DNA of 6,098 bases. It comes from Thermoplasmata archaeon. GTDB lineage: Archaea; Thermoplasmatota; E2; UBA202; JdFR-43. Numbering within the stretch: position 1 is the first letter of the stretch; each line of letters opens with the position of its first letter. This document shows, piece after piece, positions 3,140-6,098 of the stretch. Both the position numbers and the translations under genes were made by a program. Under the pieces are notes generated by a model. The model ran no database searches and was not told the DNA's origin. It was given only the letters and a program-made list of their open reading frames with translations. The DNA lies in assembly GCA_021157745.1 (NCBI GenBank), contig JAGGWA010000056.1, forward strand, positions 1 through 6,098, written 5' to 3'.

Positions 3140-5935
3140 ATGAGAAAATTGTTTGTGGTGGGCGTGGTGGTGCTAGTTATAGGTAGCATGACAATAATAA
3201 ATGAGGCGGAAAAAACCAATTTTTGGAATTGGAATACTGGTGCGCAGCCAACGGTCGTTATAACACAGCCAGAGGATGGAGCTGTTTTAACAGAGTCAAA
3301 TGTCGTCGTTACTGGATATGCTTATGATGAATCTGGAATGGATCAATGGGAATGGACTTGGGAATGGACAGGAGGAAATTATTCAAATTCATCTTATATT
3401 GAAACAACAAGTTATGCAAACTTCACAATAAATATTACTGGACTGCACGAAGGATGGAATCTGATAACAGTTACATTCACAAACATTTATGGAATTAGTG
3501 GCTCCGATTCTGTAAATGTTACATATATATCTGATGATGAACCACCGGAAATATTCATAGAAGCTCCTGAAGAAGGAGAGATTTTCAATGAATCAGCAAT
3601 TCATGTAGTAGGAATTGCGAGAGATAACATCGGAATCACAGAATTTGGATATACACATGAATGGGAAGGGGGAAGCACAGAAAATACATGGTCTCTTGAA
3701 TCTTTAAAATATTATCCATTCGACATCGAGATTGTATTGCATGAAGGACTGAACAACATAACGATGCTCGCCAGCGACGCCGCCGGGAACGAGCAAGATC
3801 CACCTGTTATAAGGCATGTTTATTACCACCCTGAAGAAGGCTTGCTTATCGATGCAGTCTTTCAGCCAGTTCAAGTTGTTTATCCAGATGACCCAATATA
3901 TGGAGATGACATGAGCGGCGGCCCCTGCGTATGGAATGCTGGCTTGAATATGGTGGCTGGAAAAAATACATACATATTTGGATATCCTTACAATGATAGA
4001 AATAAAATCGAAATAACAGTTCATAATAACTATTCCGTAGACAAAACATTTCAATTTGTAATGTCGATATATCCAGGTGGCGAGGAAATATGGAGATCTT
4101 CCAATGTTACTGTTCCTGCCAAGACAAAGATGACCTTTTCATATAGCGCTCCAATACCAGATACTCCATTTCAGTGGGCAGACTGGGGAGATTCTCCAAA
4201 ATACATGGATGGCGGAATAATTCTGTATCCCTCTTGCGGGGCTTCGCCACCAGCTGATTGCAGATGTCAGGTTGTTACAGTGAGAGTAAAACTGGCACAT
4301 ACACACAAACTTAATGTTCTGTTTTTGCCATTCACATTCAAAGATGGGCCAAATTTCCCGCCTGATTTATCCACTCCATTGAAGATGACAAAATTTGATG
4401 AATGGAGACTATTCACCCTCGAACCCTGGTGGAATGCGATATATCCGGTGAAAGAATGGGGAGTGGATACAGATTATTTTGCCAATATAAAACAGAATAT
4501 CACCATTGATGGAATAAAGGTCAATAATATGTCGCAACTTAACAGTTTAACAGACGCTCAACTCGCAAGATTACAGGACATTATATTGAGCAGAGTTTTG
4601 GCGTTTTCCTGGATAGGGGGAACATCTCCTCCAATGGGCATTGGAGGATGGGATCGCATTGTTCTATTGGTTCATCCGAATGTATTGAGTAAAGCAGGTA
4701 ATACAAATGGGCTTGCTTATTTAATAGCCTCTGCAGGTCCAGCAAATGGGCAGATGAAACAGGGAGTGTGGGTGAACTGGGGCACAAAAACCAAGACAGC
4801 AGCGCATGAAATATCTCATACATATGGACTGATAGATTGCTATAAGCCCCCAGATACACAAAGCGATGCATATGGATACTGGGTGAATGAGAAGAAGGAT
4901 ATTGCCAACAGAAAGGATCTGATGTGGTTCACGCATCCAATCAGCGATTCATGGATTAAGAAGCCGAATTTCAAATCATTGTTGAAGAGATTTACAGAAA
5001 AAAGAGACCCACAGGTTCTGGGCATATCTGGCTTTATTGATAAAGATGATAACATAGAACTAAATCCATGGTATAAGCTGGAAGCAGGATATGTAGACTT
5101 AGAATGGGGGGAAAGCGGGGAATATTCAATAAAAGCATATGATAAAAATGGCGCGTTGCTGAATGAAACCGGCTTCAATATAAACTTTGTAAATTTTATG
5201 GATCCAGGCGGAGAAAAATCTGTTGATGAAACTGTATTTGCTTTCAGACTCGAATGGATAGATGGATTGCATAGAATAGATATTTTAAATGCAACATCAG
5301 GGAAGATATTGGCGACGAGAACAAGAAGCCCAAATATGCCTCAGATATCGATATCGACTCCCAAAGCAGGAGAGAAAATAGAGCCATCTAAATACAACAT
5401 AACATGGTCTGCTTATGATGGCGATGATGATCAAATGACATTTTTTGTTTTAATAAAAAATGAGAGCGGAAAATGGTTCCCAATGAGTCTTGCCATCCAG
5501 AATGATTATTTCATGGCAGATTTTGCACAATTAAATGAAGGCAAATATGAAGTGAAGATTGCGGCAACAGATGATTTCAATACTGCAGAGGCAACCTCTG
5601 GAAAATTCACGATTCTTCCAGACACAACAGCTCCTAAAATATCAATAGAAAGACCGGAGAGAGCATTATATGTAGGCAACAGAAAAATAATGGCTTTTTT
5701 GTTCACAGTTTCAATAGGAAAGATAATGATTGAAGCAAAAGCCACTGATAACGTTGGCGTATCAAATGTTTCATTTTATATAGATGATATAATGAAGAAC
5801 GAGAGTTTTGTTCCTCCATATACATGGCTTTGGGATGAAAAAATAGCTGGATTCCATAAAATAAAAGTTATTGCACACGACTTTGCAGGCAATGCTGGAA
5901 ACGATGAGAAAAAGATACTGATATTCAATTCATAA
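3140..5935 (+). CDS. Secreted multidomain metzincin-like metalloprotease with Ig-like domains
   Basis: A 931-residue exported protein with a basic-hydrophobic signal (MRKLFVVGVVVLVIGSM) that may be cleaved or serve as an anchor. Ig-like domains occupy about 36-130 and 135-230; both have the P-x-(I/V)-x-I-x-x-P-E start, the 'HEG-N-IT' strand and, in the second, 'ASDAAGNEQD', as in glucodextranase-B-like domains. A beta-rich region (about 235-385) holds C263, C366, C374 and C376. The putative catalytic domain is about 388-620. Its zinc motif HEISHTYGLID (556-566) fits HExxHxxGxxD, giving ligands H556, H560 and perhaps D566 with E557 as the base. M595 in KDLMWF is a candidate metzincin Met-turn. 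A beta domain follows (about 625-730), then Ig-like domains at about 735-825 and 829-930. There are 17 N-x-S/T sequons and no C-terminal anchor. Translation starts at a clear GGAGG-ATG. The substrate is unknown and no named peptidase family is assigned: the pattern has features of snapalysin-type (Asp third ligand) and M64-type (D-x-Y after the motif) enzymes. Activity is inferred, not shown. Confidence 0.78.
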   Translation: MRKLFVVGVVVLVIGSMTIINEAEKTNFWNWNTGAQPTVVITQPEDGAVLTESNVVVTGYAYDESGMDQWEWTWEWTGGNYSNSSYIETTSYANFTINITGLHEGWNLITVTFTNIYGISGSDSVNVTYISDDEPPEIFIEAPEEGEIFNESAIHVVGIARDNIGITEFGYTHEWEGGSTENTWSLESLKYYPFDIEIVLHEGLNNITMLASDAAGNEQDPPVIRHVYYHPEEGLLIDAVFQPVQVVYPDDPIYGDDMSGGPCVWNAGLNMVAGKNTYIFGYPYNDRNKIEITVHNNYSVDKTFQFVMSIYPGGEEIWRSSNVTVPAKTKMTFSYSAPIPDTPFQWADWGDSPKYMDGGIILYPSCGASPPADCRCQVVTVRVKLAHTHKLNVLFLPFTFKDGPNFPPDLSTPLKMTKFDEWRLFTLEPWWNAIYPVKEWGVDTDYFANIKQNITIDGIKVNNMSQLNSLTDAQLARLQDIILSRVLAFSWIGGTSPPMGIGGWDRIVLLVHPNVLSKAGNTNGLAYLIASAGPANGQMKQGVWVNWGTKTKTAAHEISHTYGLIDCYKPPDTQSDAYGYWVNEKKDIANRKDLMWFTHPISDSWIKKPNFKSLLKRFTEKRDPQVLGISGFIDKDDNIELNPWYKLEAGYVDLEWGESGEYSIKAYDKNGALLNETGFNINFVNFMDPGGEKSVDETVFAFRLEWIDGLHRIDILNATSGKILATRTRSPNMPQISISTPKAGEKIEPSKYNITWSAYDGDDDQMTFFVLIKNESGKWFPMSLAIQNDYFMADFAQLNEGKYEVKIAATDDFNTAEATSGKFTILPDTTAPKISIERPERALYVGNRKIMAFLFTVSIGKIMIEAKATDNVGVSNVSFYIDDIMKNESFVPPYTWLWDEKIAGFHKIKVIAHDFAGNAGNDEKKILIFNS
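3347..3370 (+). repeat. Tandem 12-bp duplication encoding WEWT-WEWT
   Basis: TGGGAATGGACT is followed directly by TGGGAATGGACA, 11 of 12 bases identical. The repeat is in frame and encodes residues 70-77 of the large protein as an alternating Trp strand in its first Ig-like domain. Confidence 0.8.
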
Positions 5936-5950
5936 TAATAATGATAATGA
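5933..5950 (+). other. Six consecutive in-frame stop codons after the protease-like gene
   Basis: The stop TAA at 5933-5935 is followed in the same frame by TAA, TAA, TGA, TAA and TGA (TAATAATAATGATAATGA). This is directly visible. It would prevent readthrough in any setting with TAA or TGA suppression, or may be a simple-sequence remnant. Confidence 0.85.
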
Positions 5951-5956
5951 GAAAAG

Positions 5957-5964
5957 TTAAATAC
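5957..5964 (+). promoter_or_regulatory. Candidate TATA box for EF-1alpha
   Basis: TTAAATAC preceded by a purine-rich BRE-like GAAAAG predicts a start near 5987 and a leader of about 48 nt, compatible with the ribosome site at 6022-6027. A more AT-perfect run, TTATATATAT at 5998-6007, would start transcription near 6028, downstream of the ribosome site, and so is the less consistent choice. AATTTATATA at 6011-6020 is too close to the ATG. Confidence 0.35.
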
Positions 5965-6021
5965 ATGCAGAAGATGCAATTGCAGACAGGCAAATAATTA
6001 TATATATCGGAATTTATATAC

Positions 6022-6027
6022 AGGAGG
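6022..6027 (+). promoter_or_regulatory. Shine-Dalgarno site AGGAGG of EF-1alpha
   Basis: AGGAGG ends 7 nt before the ATG at 6035, a near-ideal match to the 16S rRNA tail and consistent with a highly expressed gene. Confidence 0.8.
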
Positions 6028-6034
6028 AGATAAA

Positions 6035-6098
6035 ATGCCAGCCGAAAAACCCCATCTTAATTTGGTGACGATAGGGCATATTGACCACGGCAAGTCAA
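6035..6098 (+). CDS. tuf: Translation elongation factor 1-alpha, N-terminal fragment (cut by window end)
   Basis: The first 21 codons read MPAEKPHLNLVTIGHIDHGKS and run off the window. KPHLNLVTIGHIDHGKS is the N-terminus of archaeal EF-1alpha (aEF-Tu), the GTPase that brings aminoacyl-tRNA to the ribosome. GHIDHGKS is the G1/P-loop (GxxxxGKS), usually GHVDHGKS, here with Ile for Val, a conservative change. It lies 99 bp after the protease-like gene with its own ribosome site and promoter-like AT-rich sequence, so it is probably not dependent on that gene's transcript. Its exchange factor aEF-1beta is encoded about 3.2 kb to the left on the other strand. SelB and aIF2-gamma are excluded by the N-terminal sequence, as far as 21 residues allow. 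Confidence 0.93.
   Translation, partial: MPAEKPHLNLVTIGHIDHGKS

Noticed and set aside
5936..6034. tRNA, terminator or small gene between the protease-like gene and EF-1alpha
   Set aside because: There is no cloverleaf, no T-tract or hairpin terminator and no plausible short gene; only stop codons, AT-rich promoter candidates and the EF-1alpha ribosome site are seen.
1..6098. Mobile element, CRISPR array or phage remnant
   Set aside because: There are no transposase-like motifs, no flanking inverted repeats with target duplications and no spaced direct repeats; the genes are mostly chromosomal housekeeping or surface types.

Overview
The window is a gene-dense, AT-rich stretch of an archaeal chromosome. 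The archaeal assignment rests on an archaeal-type elongation factor 1-beta preceded by a 53-residue zinc-ribbon gene, the first 21 codons of an EF-1alpha gene, TATA-type promoters with apparently leaderless starts, and exported proteins rich in N-glycosylation sequons. The style (A/T-rich third positions, TATA-box-to-ATG distances near 25-33 nt, large Ig-like secreted proteins) best suits a euryarchaeon of the Thermoplasmatota type (Thermoplasmata, Aciduliprofundum or methanogenic relatives). That placement is an inference; no ribosomal RNA or other decisive marker is present.

Layout, left to right. (1) Positions 1-413, plus strand: the C-terminal end of a polytopic membrane protein whose start lies outside the window. 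(2) 339-1592, minus strand: an exported protein resembling the AttH/CrtC lipocalin-like family, overlapping the first gene tail to tail by 75 bp. (3) 1653-2552, plus strand: ornithine carbamoyltransferase (argF), divergent from gene 2 across only 60 bp and apparently sharing one AT-rich TATA element with it. (4) 2549-2809 and 2811-2972, minus strand: aEF-1beta and, one base upstream of it, a 53-residue four-CxxC zinc-ribbon protein, forming a two-gene operon. (5) 3140-5935, plus strand: a 931-residue secreted multidomain protein with a metzincin-like zinc-protease core (HExxHxxGxxD plus a candidate Met-turn) between two N-terminal and two C-terminal Ig-like domains. It has an unusually elaborate leader with a strong TATA box, three alternating copies of a heptamer, two mutually exclusive hairpins and a strong Shine-Dalgarno site. 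(6) 6035-6098, plus strand: the start of EF-1alpha, cut by the window edge.

Functionally there are three themes: translation elongation (EF-1alpha, its exchange factor EF-1beta and the linked zinc ribbon), arginine biosynthesis (argF alone, without other arg genes), and cell-surface or secreted proteins (the lipocalin-like protein and the putative protease). No CRISPR array, insertion sequence, tRNA or rRNA was seen. The most interesting parts are the regulated-looking leader and unusual architecture of the putative surface metalloprotease, and the compact bidirectional argF promoter.
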